Source: Terana coerulea
Lineage: Eukaryota > Basidiomycota > Agaricomycetes > Polyporales > Phanerochaetaceae
Direction of reading: 5' to 3'
DNA: 64,000 nucleotides
Assembly (NCBI GenBank): GCA_024811115.1
Contig: JAKOGH010000743.1
Span: forward strand, 272,370-336,369
Below are positions 22,981 through 34,191 of the stretch, one piece after another. Below the pieces are notes generated by a model. The model had not been told where the DNA came from. It searched no databases and saw only the letters and a list, made by a program, of their open reading frames with translations. A program made the translations under genes and the position numbers. Within the stretch, counting starts at the first letter, position 1, and each line of letters begins with the position of its first letter.

Positions 22981-25900
22981 ATGTCCCCGCTCGGCACGAC
23001 TGAACGACCTTTGGACGGGGAATATATAGCTCCAGTTGCGTATGTCTTTGTGACTCGCAAACATTCGTTGCTCACAATTGGCAAATATCTACCCAGCGTC
23101 GTGTGCGTCACATTACTTCGATCCAAGTCAGGAACCTCACACCGTTTCCTGCCCGCGACGAGTTTACATCTGCCCTCACGCTTCCATCGGAGCAGCCTCA
23201 GTTTTCTACGCATGGCCGCCTTGCAGACGACCTGGATGTTACGATAGGGAGGAAGCGGGGCAGGCGCAGGTCGTCTACATCTGTCCAGAGCTTGTCCCTC
23301 TATGAGGGCGCAGGGTGGACAGTACCTCCGGTGGGATGGATATTCCTGGCAGGACGAGACCACGGGCTGTGTCCAGAGCGAGTATTGGAACCTCGTCCAG
23401 CGTAACCTTTGCTTCAAGTCCAAAGACACGTCCCACCGTTGGCCCGCCACCTACAAGACCACCGCCAAGAGCTAGGACTACGTCTATGGCTTCGACCCTC
23501 TCGCACATCAGCGTTGCCGAATCCGACCATATATCATCCACTCTGTCTCTGTCTGGTCTCTTACGAGACACATCCCAACCTGCATTGGAGAAAGTACTGC
23601 AATCTCGACTAGTGGAAACATTCCTTACGATTTCTATACCACCATCGGACGGTGATACTTTGGAGGATGATTCCAGCTTCTCTCAGGGCCCTCAAATCAA
23701 TGGGACGCCGAGTGACTCAAACATAGATGCAGAACAGCCCACAAGGCGGAACACCCTCGTAGGGCTGGGTTTGAGCTCTCCTCGACTATCTGCTCCCCCG
23801 AAACGAGGCTCCATCTCCAGGGCGGCGTCCTCGCCCCGCGCCGGATCCTCTGCACACACCAAAGCCTTGTCAGTATCCGCACTGTCCAACGGGAAGTCTT
23901 TGGCCAAGCCGTCTGCGCCCCAGACATTTCCCTCTCGCTCGTCCGCCGCCACAAGACCGCGAATACCTTCCAGGAGACCTTCCTCTTCATCACTGTCGCG
24001 TCCCGCCACGCCGGAATCGAGTTCAAATCCAGCTCAGACTTCCGACCCTGTTACTCCTGACTACCTGTCGCCTATACACCGCCCGTCTACAAACCCCAGT
24101 TTCAATATCGATGCCCGGGGACACTCTGACTTCGCGCCGAGCAGTGACCTGAGCGGGTCGCAGGCGAGAGTGGAATTGTGGTGCAGGCTTGTGGAGGGAT
24201 CGTCGGGGAAGGGGAAGGGGAAAGAGAGGGCTGATCATAGTGGGTCTCACAGCGACGCTTGGAAGATATTGGAGCACTGGGACTTAGACCTCAGCGAATT
24301 GATGCCTCTACCTCAGGAGGTGTGTGGCACTAAGCATGTTCTGGTTTTATACTGATTGTACGAACATAGTACGTTGACCATCCATCCCGCCTACCATCAA
24401 ATGCACTGTGTATTACGATGGATCCTCCAGGACGAACATTTTTCTTCCCTTCCGCGCGGTCTGCTCTTGCCGTTACCCCGGCGTCGCGTTCAACCTCGCC
24501 TACTTCAGGATACAACTCGGACGGAGAGTCCGGAATGCGCAGCATGAATCCTAAGAAATCCCCCGCGGCCCATGACGCGGATCTTCGGAAGCGGGCAGGA
24601 CTTCTCTCTCGGCGTAGTCCCGCTGGGAATCTGCCCGTGGCTAGGCGGAAAGGGGCGAAACAGAGCGCCACATGGAACGACTTGCTCAAGTAAGTTATAT
24701 GCGCTCTAGGACCACTTCTTGCTGACCAATATCGTGTTGGCAGTCTGGTCACGGCACAGGCCATCATTAAGGATACTCGAGATTCACTCTCCAGCGTCCT
24801 GCGGGAAATTGACGCACGTGTAGTCGCGGACGACCCAAAAATCCTGGTACAGTGGAGCCTAATTCTTCTCTCCTCTTCGACGTTAATTCGGTAAAATGTA
24901 GAGTCGTGAAGTGTCCGAGCGCAAGGCTTGGCTCAGTGAGCTACGGCGCGAGACAGATGCCGTTGAGCAAGACTCCCGAAACTGTGAGCTACAAAGAGTT
25001 CCTATTTTATTTGTCACGCGCTGATTGCACACGCAGTGCAGGCCCGACTGGACGCCAAGAGGGAGGACATTCGAAGACGACGGCAAGTCCTTGAGCAGGC
25101 ACGGCAGCTGCACGCCGAGAATCTGCAGCAGGCAGCTCACGCCGAGGAGGCCCTCAGCCACGAGCGGTAAGTTACCTTCACATTCGCATAAATAAATCTG
25201 CCTCTCATCCTTCTCCATAGCGAACAACTTACACAGCTGCGCCGCTGTCTACCGCCAATACGGAATTCCCTGATTACATCTCTGGCCTTCATCTACCCCA
25301 TAGAACTGTTATCCCCGCCAGAGCTTCTTTTTAGCATTCTAGGTGTTCCGCTGCCTATACCGAGCGGCACTACAGACCCTGCCCCGCCGCTGACGCTTCA
25401 CGACCACAAGGACGTGACGGAAGAGACCATTGCCACCGCGCTCGGGTATGCCGCCCAGCTTGTGCAACAGCTCGCGGCCTACCTCGGCATTGGGCTGATC
25501 TATCCAGTGACATGCGTCGGAAGCAGGAGCTTGATCAAGGACGGCATATCTGCCATGGTTGGACCTCGAATGTGAGTGCATGCGGAGTTACCACGAAATG
25601 TGGCGTTTAAGGTCACTTTTCCAGGTTCCCGCTGTTTGCGAAGGGTGTGGACACCTACCGCTTCGAGTATGCAGTGTTCTTGCTGAACAAGGACATTGAG
25701 ATGGTACGCCATCTTTTTCTGTCATTTGAACCGCAAATTTACTCAAACTGCATTCTTTTTGCGCAGCTGATGACGGAGCGAAATTTGAGAGCGCTGGACA
25801 TGCGACATACGTTACCAAACCTCAAGAACCTGCTGCTGACGTTGACGGATCCCGACATGGTGCAGAGCGTGTGCGCATCACCATATTTTTGGGAAGCTGC

Positions 25901-26475
25901 TGTGGCTGATGATAGTTTAGGCCTCATCGTTCGCCGAGTAGCGCGTCAGCGACCATCTCTGCGCTCCAGTCGCCTGTCATCGCGCCCTCTTCACTCTCTT
26001 CGGAGCCGGATACGTCTACTCTCGCCGTACCCGAAATTGAGGTGACAGAGGACGCGCCCAGTGACGTCGACTCTCAGCCTGCGAGCGGCAATGTCACACC
26101 GACAAAAAGTGGTGACTCGACGACGTCCTCTGGGACGGTCAGGAAGTCTCGGGCTTTCCTTGATCTGACGCCACTCTCCGGATTCTTCAGACGCTACCCA
26201 TCGACGTCGAGGGGGTCCACCAAGGGCGAACCACCGTCAGACCCCGACGAGAGCGGCGACGCAACTCCAACAATATCGTCTGCGCCCAGTGTCTCCCTGC
26301 CACAGCTCCCAGTGTACCGGAGCTGCAGGCAGAGGGCAGTGGGAGCGGGGACGACGAGGACGACCGACGGACCATCCGCGGATCCGCATTGGAGGAGGAG
26401 GGGCGCGAAGACGCCAAAGGTCGGGGAAAGAATCAGGCCAGCAGGGGCGTGATGAACGGCAATGGTGGGCTCTAG
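22981..26475 (+). CDS. UVRAG/Vps38-type subunit of the class III PI3-kinase complex
   Basis: The family bridges Vps34/Vps15/Beclin for endosomal and autophagic traffic. The N-terminal exon block RRVRHITSIQVRNLTPFP matches fungal UVRAG proteins. A long Ser/Pro-rich region (23315-24150) and a C2-like part (VELWCRLVEG, LEHWDLDLSELMPLP) follow. Next is a coiled coil (SERKAWLSELRRETDAVE through EEALSHEREQLTQLRR, about 24900-25240). The C-terminal Atg14/UVRAG domain has ALGYAAQLVQQLAAYLGIGL, YPVTCVGSRSLIKDGIS, FPLFAKGVDTYRFEYAVFLL and LPNLKNLLLTL. The start is inferred: ATG 22981, then an intron ending TACCCAG before CGTCG. Frame breaks occur near 23302-23310 (or a 44-base intron), at GG 25920-25921 and at CCC 26295-26297. 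With the last, the acidic tail runs to the stop at 26475. Confidence 0.86.
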
Positions 26476-27874
26476 GCCTCGCGCATGGGCCCAAGGCCGT
26501 CGCGGGCGAGAAGGCGGGGGATGCGCTACCCCCGCCTTCGTTAGTGGACGGGATAAGCTGACGTGCCGCCGAGTCGTCCGACGCGCACGCTGACACTCGC
26601 TATGCTCGCTGTTGTCAATCTTCTGGAACTTGGATCACGCAAGCGGTGTGTTTGTATGTAAACGCCTGGCGTCGGGTACCTCGCGCGATGAGACTTGAGT
26701 GACGCGGAGCGAGCCCAAGAAGGAGACAAAGATGTGTACGGCAAAGGAAAGGTGTGAAGGCAGTTGCCGCTCCCACATCCACGGCTCCGTGGACGCTGCC
26801 CGGAGGCTCGGCGGCGGTCATGTTTTAGCATAGGTCATGGGCGACCCAGCGGCGAGTGGGTTTGCTTCCGGGGCTGAGCACACTGCGGGGCAGAGCGGAT
26901 TCAAATATAATATTCGAGGGATAATTGGACAGTAATTGCGAAATAAATATTTAGGCCTCGGGCGGTGCGCTTGCGGGCCATCTGTTGGCGGAGAAGCTTC
27001 CCACGGCGTGGCCATGACGATGGGCGCCGTTTGGCTAAGACGCCGACTGCCGCAGCGGCCAGCCGAATTCTGTTGGAAGCTCGGCCACCGTCCGGCCCAG
27101 GCACCGACGCTTGCCCGTTTAGGCCATGCACGCCCCTGCTCACGGGCCGCCGCCTAATTATCCGGCGGCTAGGCCCACTCCGTCACATCCGTCACTCTCT
27201 TCCGTGACGGCCTCTGCAGCTGGCGGGGGCATATACGGCGCCCTGCGGCGCACACGCAGCGCCGGAAAAAAAGACAATAAACACGTCAACAAATTCTTTG
27301 CGAACGCAGGCAGGGATCAGCACGCGCAGGCTATCCGAGCACGTTGCCGCGGCGGGCGTGTTCGCGGTAAGCGGGCTCGGCGTGGCCCACAGACTAGCGA
27401 AGGCGAGCGTGCGAAAGTGAAAAAGAGGGTAACCGCCGAAATATATTAGAAGCTGCCACCAGTCCGCTCGTTCTCTCCCCTGCCCGTGCCTTGTACTACT
27501 GCTAATACTCTACCACTTCGCTCCCCAAGCCACCCTTTACGCTGGCTATCCTCCTTTCTGAGCACAGGTGCAGCCTCTCGTCCTGCCACCACCACCGCTC
27601 TCACTCTCGCTGACTCTTCTGCTTCCGCCGTCCAGCCAACTCGCCGCACTGTACAACATCAGTTCACTTTAGACCGGCTTAAAATCGGTGGCAGGTGTGT
27701 GCCCCGTCTGCTGGCGACACCGGCGAGTCAGCGTCCAGGCAGCTCACAGTACACGTATCACACCGCAGGATTCCCTTGTGCAATTAGGCCTTCGCGCGTC
27801 CTACATTACCTCCTCTTCAATCTGCTCTCGTTCAACCCTCGGACAAAAGTATCGTCTGCTTATCTTCGTTCGCT
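26476..27874. promoter_or_regulatory. 1.4-kb upstream region of the pumilio gene
   Basis: This is a very GC-rich spacer up to about 27430 and then a pyrimidine-rich tract (about 27460-27650) ending in AT-richer sequence before the ATG at 27875. It probably holds the promoter and a long 5' leader. Overlapping open frames on both strands have no recognisable domain. No repeat is seen. Confidence 0.45.
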
Positions 27875-30800
27875 ATGAGTACTACAATGGAATCTACTAC
27901 TACATCTAATCGCTCGCCTACGGACGACCGCAAGCAGAGCCCGCCTGCCTTTCTGGATCTCGCAGACTCCGTACGTCGTCGCATGCTGCCGGTTATGCGA
28001 AATTTCTCACCGCTATGCAGGCTGCGAGATACGGTAATAATGCCTCGGACCTCACCGTTGTACGTCGAAAACGCTTGTGCGTCGCGTATACATTCCACTG
28101 ACGTTCCCACCAATCTAGCGTACGCTGAAGAAGATGGAACACGAACGGCAACGCCTTATACAGCGCAAGGTTTTCGAAGACCAAATGCGTGCCTTGGAGC
28201 AGCAGCAGGCTCAGGAGCTGTTGACCATCGAGAACCACCAGCATCTCGCTGCGTCGGCACCGACCACCCCACCGCGCGTGAATGCCATGCTCAGCAGCGA
28301 GTACTCGCCTAACCTGCACTCCGGCCTCGCCCGCTCGTCGGTCGACGCCGAGTCGCTGTCCAGGGCCGTCGGCTCTGCCGCTGACAAGCGCAAGTCGGTC
28401 ACCTACGCGCCGTCTGTGGCGCACTCCCCAGAGACTCCCCACGCGAACGGCATGAACAGCTTTGCCCGCCCCGGTGCGAAGAGCATGCCTGCCAGCCGTC
28501 GGACATCGGCCAGCGAGCATGACGAGGAGCTCGCTGGCCATCTCGACAAACTCTCCCTTGGCGGGCGAGAGGGCGTCACCTGCTCTGCAGGGTTCCGTCC
28601 CTCAGTCCATTCTGCGCTCGTCGAGCGCGCAGCGTTACGCCAACGAGGGCGGCGCGTACGGGTACAATGCAGGCATGATGTTGGATGAGCAGATCGACCA
28701 GGAGATGCACAGTGCGTTGATCAGCAATGGCAACGCCGACTTCCTCTAACCCTCTTACAGACGCCATGCGCCATTTGCCGACGTCGGACGAGGATAAGTA
28801 TGTCAACGGCTACAACAACGTGCGCATACAACCGAATTACGCTGGCGCCTCGGCCTGACACATGTTGTATAGATGTCCGGCAACTCCGCTGCCGCGCTCG
28901 ATCTGGCGGCGTTGTCCCAACAAGGATCCCGCCCGGGCTCGTACATCGGAAGCCAGAAGCCCTCGGAATGGCCGCAATTCAACGGATCTGACCGCGCATC
29001 CTCGCGAAACGATCGTCGTGTTGTCACGAACCCGACGATCGCGCTCTCCGGCGCCGTGGGCGACCTCAACGTGGCCAAGGGCATCATGTCTGTGCACAAC
29101 ACCCCGCTTATGCAGCAGGTATCCCAAGGCGTTGTCCAGGGCCTGTCCTCGCGCCGCGGCTCGCCGCTGACGCTCCCGGATGGCCTTTCGATCGCGACTA
29201 CGCGCTCGGTACCCAACACTCCGCTACCTGGCTCAGGCCCGAACGGGATCTTGGGCAAGAGCCTCGGCACCCCGCTGTCTGCTGAGAGCCATACCGCAAA
29301 CGGCCTGCTCTCTGCGCAGGGCCACAGTCCCGTTGAGCTGCACCCCTCGCTTTCGCGGATGTCGTCCAACTATGATGCGGGAGGCCTTGGTTACAGCCCG
29401 CTGCAAGCGGGTATGGACGAGCCGCTGCAAGTGTACGAAATGGACGGCGCGATGGACGATGGTCGGTACAGCGACTACGGCTACGAGAACGGACGGTTGC
29501 AGCACGCGAATGGTGGTGCGGGCTCCACCGGCTCTGTACCACCACAACGGGACGAAGTACGGTCTCGGCATCAACGGCCGCCAGAACGGCGACGGCAAGA
29601 TGAACGGGCTGCACGGTCCCAAGCACAAACGGGGCGACGTTGACCGCGAATGTAAGTTGTTGCCGCGATATCGTCGGGCTTGTTTACTAAGGATTTACAG
29701 TTAATCGCTTCGCGGGCATGCGTTTGGAGGACCTGCAGGGCGAGATTCCGTCACTCTGCAAGGACCAGCACGGCTGCCGGTATCTGCAGAAGAAGCTTGA
29801 GGAAGGCGTACCCGAGCACCGCGATATGATCTTCCGTGAGACGTTCGGTCACTTCCCTGAGCTCATGACTGGTGAGCCGTTTGCGCCAACATGTCCATCC
29901 AACCAACGCTAATTTCCTACAGATCCTTTCGGCAACTACCTCTGCCAGAAGCTTCTCGAGTACTCGACTGACGAGCAACGCAACCTCATTTGCGAGTCTG
30001 TCGCCCAGGACCTTGTCAACATCTCGCTCAACATGCACGGCACCCGCGCCGTCCAGAAGATGATTGACTTCCTCTCGACGCGCCGACAGGTATATACAAC
30101 CAGCAGTCTGTCCAGTACACCCCAAGCTCACGTGAACGCCCAGATCCACTCGATCATCGTCGCCCTGAGCCTGCACGTCGTGGTGCTCATCAAGGACTTG
30201 AACGGGAACCACGTCATCCAGAAGTGCCTCAACAAGCTCGCTCCCGAGGATAACCAATTCATCTACAATGCGGTCGCTGCGAACTGTGTCGAGGTCGCGA
30301 CACACCGCCACGGCTGCTGCGTGCTCCAGCGCTGCGTCGACCACGCGTCGGAACCCCAGCGCGTGCAGCTCGTGAACGAGATTACGTACAACGCGCTCAC
30401 ACTCGTGCAGGACCCGTACGGCAACTACGTCGTGCAGTACATCCTCGACCTGAACGACAACCGGTTCAGTGACGCCGTCATCCGGCAGTTCACGGGCAAC
30501 GTCTGTGCGCTTTCTGTGCAGAAGTTCAGCTCTAACGTTATTGAGAAGGTAAATACTCCTCATCTATCACAGACGTGATGAGCATTGCTGATTGGTATTC
30601 ATAGTGCGTTCGCGTGGCGGAGCACAGCACCAGGAAAATCCTCATTGGCGAACTGTTGAACCGCACTCGCCTCGAGAAGCTGCTTCGGGACTCGTATGGC
30701 AACTACTGCGTGCAGGTTCGTACTCATCAGAACACCATGCCTCACCGTGTCTGATGTGTTTGACAGACTGCCCTCGACTACGCCGAGCCCAATCAGCGTG

Positions 30801-31254
30801 CGCTGCTTGTGGAGGGTATCCGACCCGTCCTCCCTCTGATTCGCAACACGCCTTACGGCAAGCGTATCCAGAACAAGTTGCAGCGGGAGAACCTCGACGG
30901 TCCCGGGTTCGGCGGAAGCTACCCCACCGGCCATTCGGTCGCCAACCTGGCGATGCGCAACCCCAACCTCGGCATGGGCGCGCACCAGATGTCGCACCAG
31001 GCGCACCTCAGCGATTACGGCAACCCGTACGCGCTCCAGGGCGGCATGCAGGGCGGAGGCGCCCTCTCCCAGAGCCACCTTCAGATGCAGCCGCACTCGA
31101 TCGACAGCTACGTGCTGCAGAATGGCTCGAACCATAGCCCCGGCATGACCCCGCCGCACACGCCGGCTTCGCGGGCGCGACGACGTACGGCAACGCGTTC
31201 CCGACGATGGCGGTCAACGACCCCTACCAGCGCGGTTACAGCTACGGCATGTAA
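27875..31254 (+). CDS. Pumilio/PUF RNA-binding protein (Puf4-like)
   Basis: Eight PUF repeats lie between about 29700 and 30870. Their RNA-reading helices are DQHGCRYLQK, DPFGNYLCQK, NMHGTRAVQK, DLNGNHVIQK, HRHGCCVLQR, DPYGNYVVQY, QKFSSNVIEK and DSYGNYCVQT. By the PUF code, repeat 7 (S-N-E) reads G and repeats 8 and 6 (N-Y-Q) read U, so a UGUA-core target is expected; repeat 5 (C-C-Q) is non-standard. The pre-repeat MRLEDLQGEIPSLCKDQHG is Puf4-like. The N-terminus has a helical segment (TLKKMEHERQRLIQRKVFED) and a long Ser/Pro/Gly-rich region. The 3' end is YQRGYSYGM-stop at 31254. Three single-base frame changes are needed at G runs: 28563-28565, 29520-29522 and 31165-31166. Such proteins repress or localise mRNAs through 3' UTRs. 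Confidence 0.94.
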
Positions 31255-31714
31255 GGCACTCGCGCAACGCCGCTTGGACAATTCTTGTTTGTTTTCTTTC
31301 TCTCTAAAGCAGGTACCCTAATCATAAACCCCTCCACTAACCATTCCGTTTCGCCGGAACGATACCTATGCTGTCCTTTTCGGGCTATGTCTCTCCTTCA
31401 TCGGCACTGCGTTCGGGACTCGGGCACCTCAGTACACTACCATCAACACGCATTGTATTATGCACATCCGCAATCGCTTTTTCTCTGCTTTGACTGTTCC
31501 GGTATACATACACTTATACAACACCCATGCTTCTTGCTTGGCATCTCCCTGTACAGCGTACCTTCACTTTTATATACTCCCCATAGTTTGTCTTATAGTA
31601 CATCGTCCATTGTGTCACCTGTAGTTATTCGCAATCTACGCATGAGGTACTTGTTCCTGCCTGAGTGGGATTTCGACTGGTGGAATGTCTGCCAGCTACA
31701 GGGATGGTGGCAAG
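31255..31714. other. 3' region of the pumilio gene
   Basis: About 460 bases of T- and C-rich 3' UTR and spacer, running up to a small inverted-repeat element. I see no coding signal. Confidence 0.5.
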
Positions 31715-32021
31715 TAGTCTCCCTAGGCAGACCTTTAAATCTTTGATATAAGGTCTGCACTAATTCTGACGCCCCTTGGCAGAGGGGGTCGGATAGCCTT
31801 TTAGGAAGGTACTTTTACCGTCACTTTTCATCTCCTCCCGCACCTCAGCGAGCACAACGGGGACGTGCAGCTTCTCAAAAGGCTTCATGAGCCTGCTGGT
31901 ACTTGCACTGGTCCATCTTCAGCGTACAGAGACAAGTCCTGCCGCAAGCGGGCCTGTCCGGGTGCCTTCCTAAAAGGCTATTGGACCCCTCTGCCAGGGG
32001 GCGTCAAATTGGTACAGACTA
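31715..32021. mobile_element. MITE-like element with terminal inverted repeats and a 9-bp target duplication
   Basis: The 307-bp element starts TAGTCT and ends AGACTA. The inner arms at about 31760-31812 and 31965-32010 are inverted copies of about 50 bp, sharing GACGCCCC, GGCAGAGGGG and ATAGCCTTTTAGGAAGG. The 9-mer GGTGGCAAG flanks it on both sides (31706-31714 and 32022-32030). The left arm carries about 40 extra bases that form their own hairpin (GCAGACCTT...AAGGTCTGC). No protein is encoded. A 9-bp duplication with long arms fits a Mutator-like non-autonomous element, but I cannot assign the superfamily firmly. It ends about 110 bp before the next start codon. Confidence 0.75.
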
Positions 32022-32130
32022 GGTGGCAAGTGCCGAGCCGCCACAAAGGCCCTGGGCTTCCAGAAGAGGTGCCGCTCTTCGCCTCGTGTTTGCCTTCTGC
32101 AACGACAACTTCGTGAAACATTGCGCTGCC

Positions 32131-34059
32131 ATGAACCGCCAGAATACAAGAGTTGTCCCAGCCGATGTAAGACTTAAAATGCAAGATCTTCGTGATCACA
32201 GCTCATGCTCATCAACAGGATGAAGTTGTCTCGGACTCCGAACCGGAGTCGGACGGCGACTCGCAGGTTGTGTCGATAGACATCACAGCTCTGTCCGAAT
32301 CCCCTCTGCATGAACTGCGCGATGCAGAGGCGGCGCTGGGAATCACGGAAAGCCATGCACCCAGGCAACAAGCACGCAACCCTCGGTACACCTTTGGCCG
32401 GGAACATCGTCTTACACCTGCACCGCAGCCACCAGAAGCCGCCTCGTCCGAGTCTGACCCTCCGTCGACGTCGACGTCGTCCTCCGAGGCTCCGGCTGTC
32501 CCGGCAAAACGCCAGGCTGTAAGTGCTCCCTTCGGTGTCTAGGACATGTGGCTCAGATCGACCGTGGACAGGCGCGTCGTGGACGCGGCCGTCCTGTGCA
32601 GAACCCATCTCCGCGGCCTCGCAAGCGGCGGAGGATCACTTCGTCGTCGTCGGACTCGGAGTCGCAGAGCGAACCCCGCCCTGTCGCCCGGCGGCCCAAT
32701 CCTCCTGTGCCGCGCAGAGTGCTCTCAGCTGCTGAAAGCCTCGAGCAGCAGTGGAAGAGAGTGTGGCAGTTGGCAGGAGCAGCCGCAGTGACCATTGTTA
32801 ACGATGAGGATGACGACGCCCCACCTCTAGTCCCGGGCTTCACCTATATTGAGAACGGATACGAGCTGTGCGTACGTCGCTGCCTCGCGAGCTCGGTCTT
32901 ACCTATGCCCACAGTGGGAACGGCGTCAACCCAGCCGAGGAGGAGTTCATGGTTCCATGTACGTGTGGGAAGACCTGCAGGGAGGCGGAGACTTGCGATT
33001 GTCAGGGAGGACATGCCTACGCTGGTTGACCACTCCGGAATGGCGTTGGACAAGACATTCGCGTACACAGATGAGGTGAGCAATATTCCCGCCCTGCGGC
33101 AGTACTACTGACTGAGCGTGGATTCGGACGTAATATACAGGGATTATTCAAGTTCCATCTCCCACACAACAGCCTCGTCATCGAGTGCAATAAGGTACCT
33201 TACTATCCACATGCGTATAAGTGGTCTCTGCGACCCACGCTATCCTCTAGAAATGTCCTTGTGCGCCGGCGCGCTGTCCCAACCGCGTGGCGCAACGTCC
33301 TCGCGACGTCGCCATCCAAGTATTCAAGACTGAAGCATGCGGCTGGGGTGTCCGAGCACTTGAGGATCTCCCAAGGGGCGAAGTGCTTGGCTTATACACT
33401 GGGTACGCCGCCCACACCGAGCCATCTGTGTCCGTCCGCTGATCCATCCTGGATGTTCAGCAAACTGATGTAAGTTCTCGGCGTGGATCGCATCACAGCT
33501 GATATCGCTGAAACCCACCTCAGACTGCGCGAGGAAGCGTCTCAAATTACAGGCGAGAACAAGTCGTACATATTTGACCTGGACGCGCTTGAAGGCGGAA
33601 GGGAGATTGAGGAGAACAAGCAGTTCTCAGTAGACGCATACGCACAAGGCAAGCTTGACTACTTAAATGACGTCTCAGTATTCTGACCTATCACAGGGAA
33701 CTGGACACGCTTCGCGAAGTAGTGTGGCAATCTCATCCGTGGATTCTTGACTGATCGCGATTTATTGCAATAGTCACTCTTGCGAGCCAAACCTTGAGGT
33801 ATACCCTGTCGATATGGGATACGCATGGCATCGTGAGCTCACAGAAACTGCACATCATTACGACAATAATCTATTGCTGCAGGAAAACCGTCCGTACCTA
33901 GCGTTCGTTACTACCCAGCAGGTACCCGCCCTCACGGAGCTTACCATAGACTACGATCCCAAAGCTGCGCGAGACAAGAAAGGAAAAGGCAAGCCGAGGC
34001 CAGGCTCAAAAATTTGCGTGTGTGGAACAGCTAGCTGTAGAGGATATGTGACGGTATGA
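32131..34059 (+). CDS. SET-domain histone methyltransferase, SUV39/Clr4 (H3K9) type
   Basis: The C-terminal half shows the full pre-SET/SET/post-SET series. The pre-SET block has the Cys cluster [16 protein letters not shown] and then [16 protein letters not shown]. The SET block has [25 protein letters not shown] entry, [21 protein letters not shown] (the N/S-H-S-C-x-P-N cofactor motif) and ELTIDYDPK. The post-SET is [12 protein letters not shown]. This is the arrangement of H3K9 methyltransferases that build heterochromatin. The N-terminus is acidic/Ser-rich, and I see no chromodomain, unlike Clr4. Introns are short. The ATG at 32131 is followed by an intron ending before GATGAAG. A one-base excess at TT 33026-33027 breaks the frame between HAYAG and DHSGMALDK. 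The junction after YTG (about 33400-33510) could not be resolved. Confidence 0.88.
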
Positions 34060-34191
34060 TATGAGAGGACAGGAGCTTATACATATGGTATCCGACCGCA
34101 AGATATCACAGATAGATTACAAGGCGTGAATGTCCTGGAGAGTACAGTATATCCAAACAATACGACAGCCAGATAAACACAGCATAACTTA

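Noticed and set aside
26476..27874. Proteins encoded in the GC-rich region upstream of the pumilio gene
   Set aside because: Overlapping open frames on both strands are expected from high GC. None has splice-consistent extension or a domain.
29751..30563. A 270-codon minus-strand frame opposite the PUF repeats
   Set aside because: Antisense shadow of the GC-rich repeat-coding exons, with Val/Leu/Arg-rich composition and no motif.
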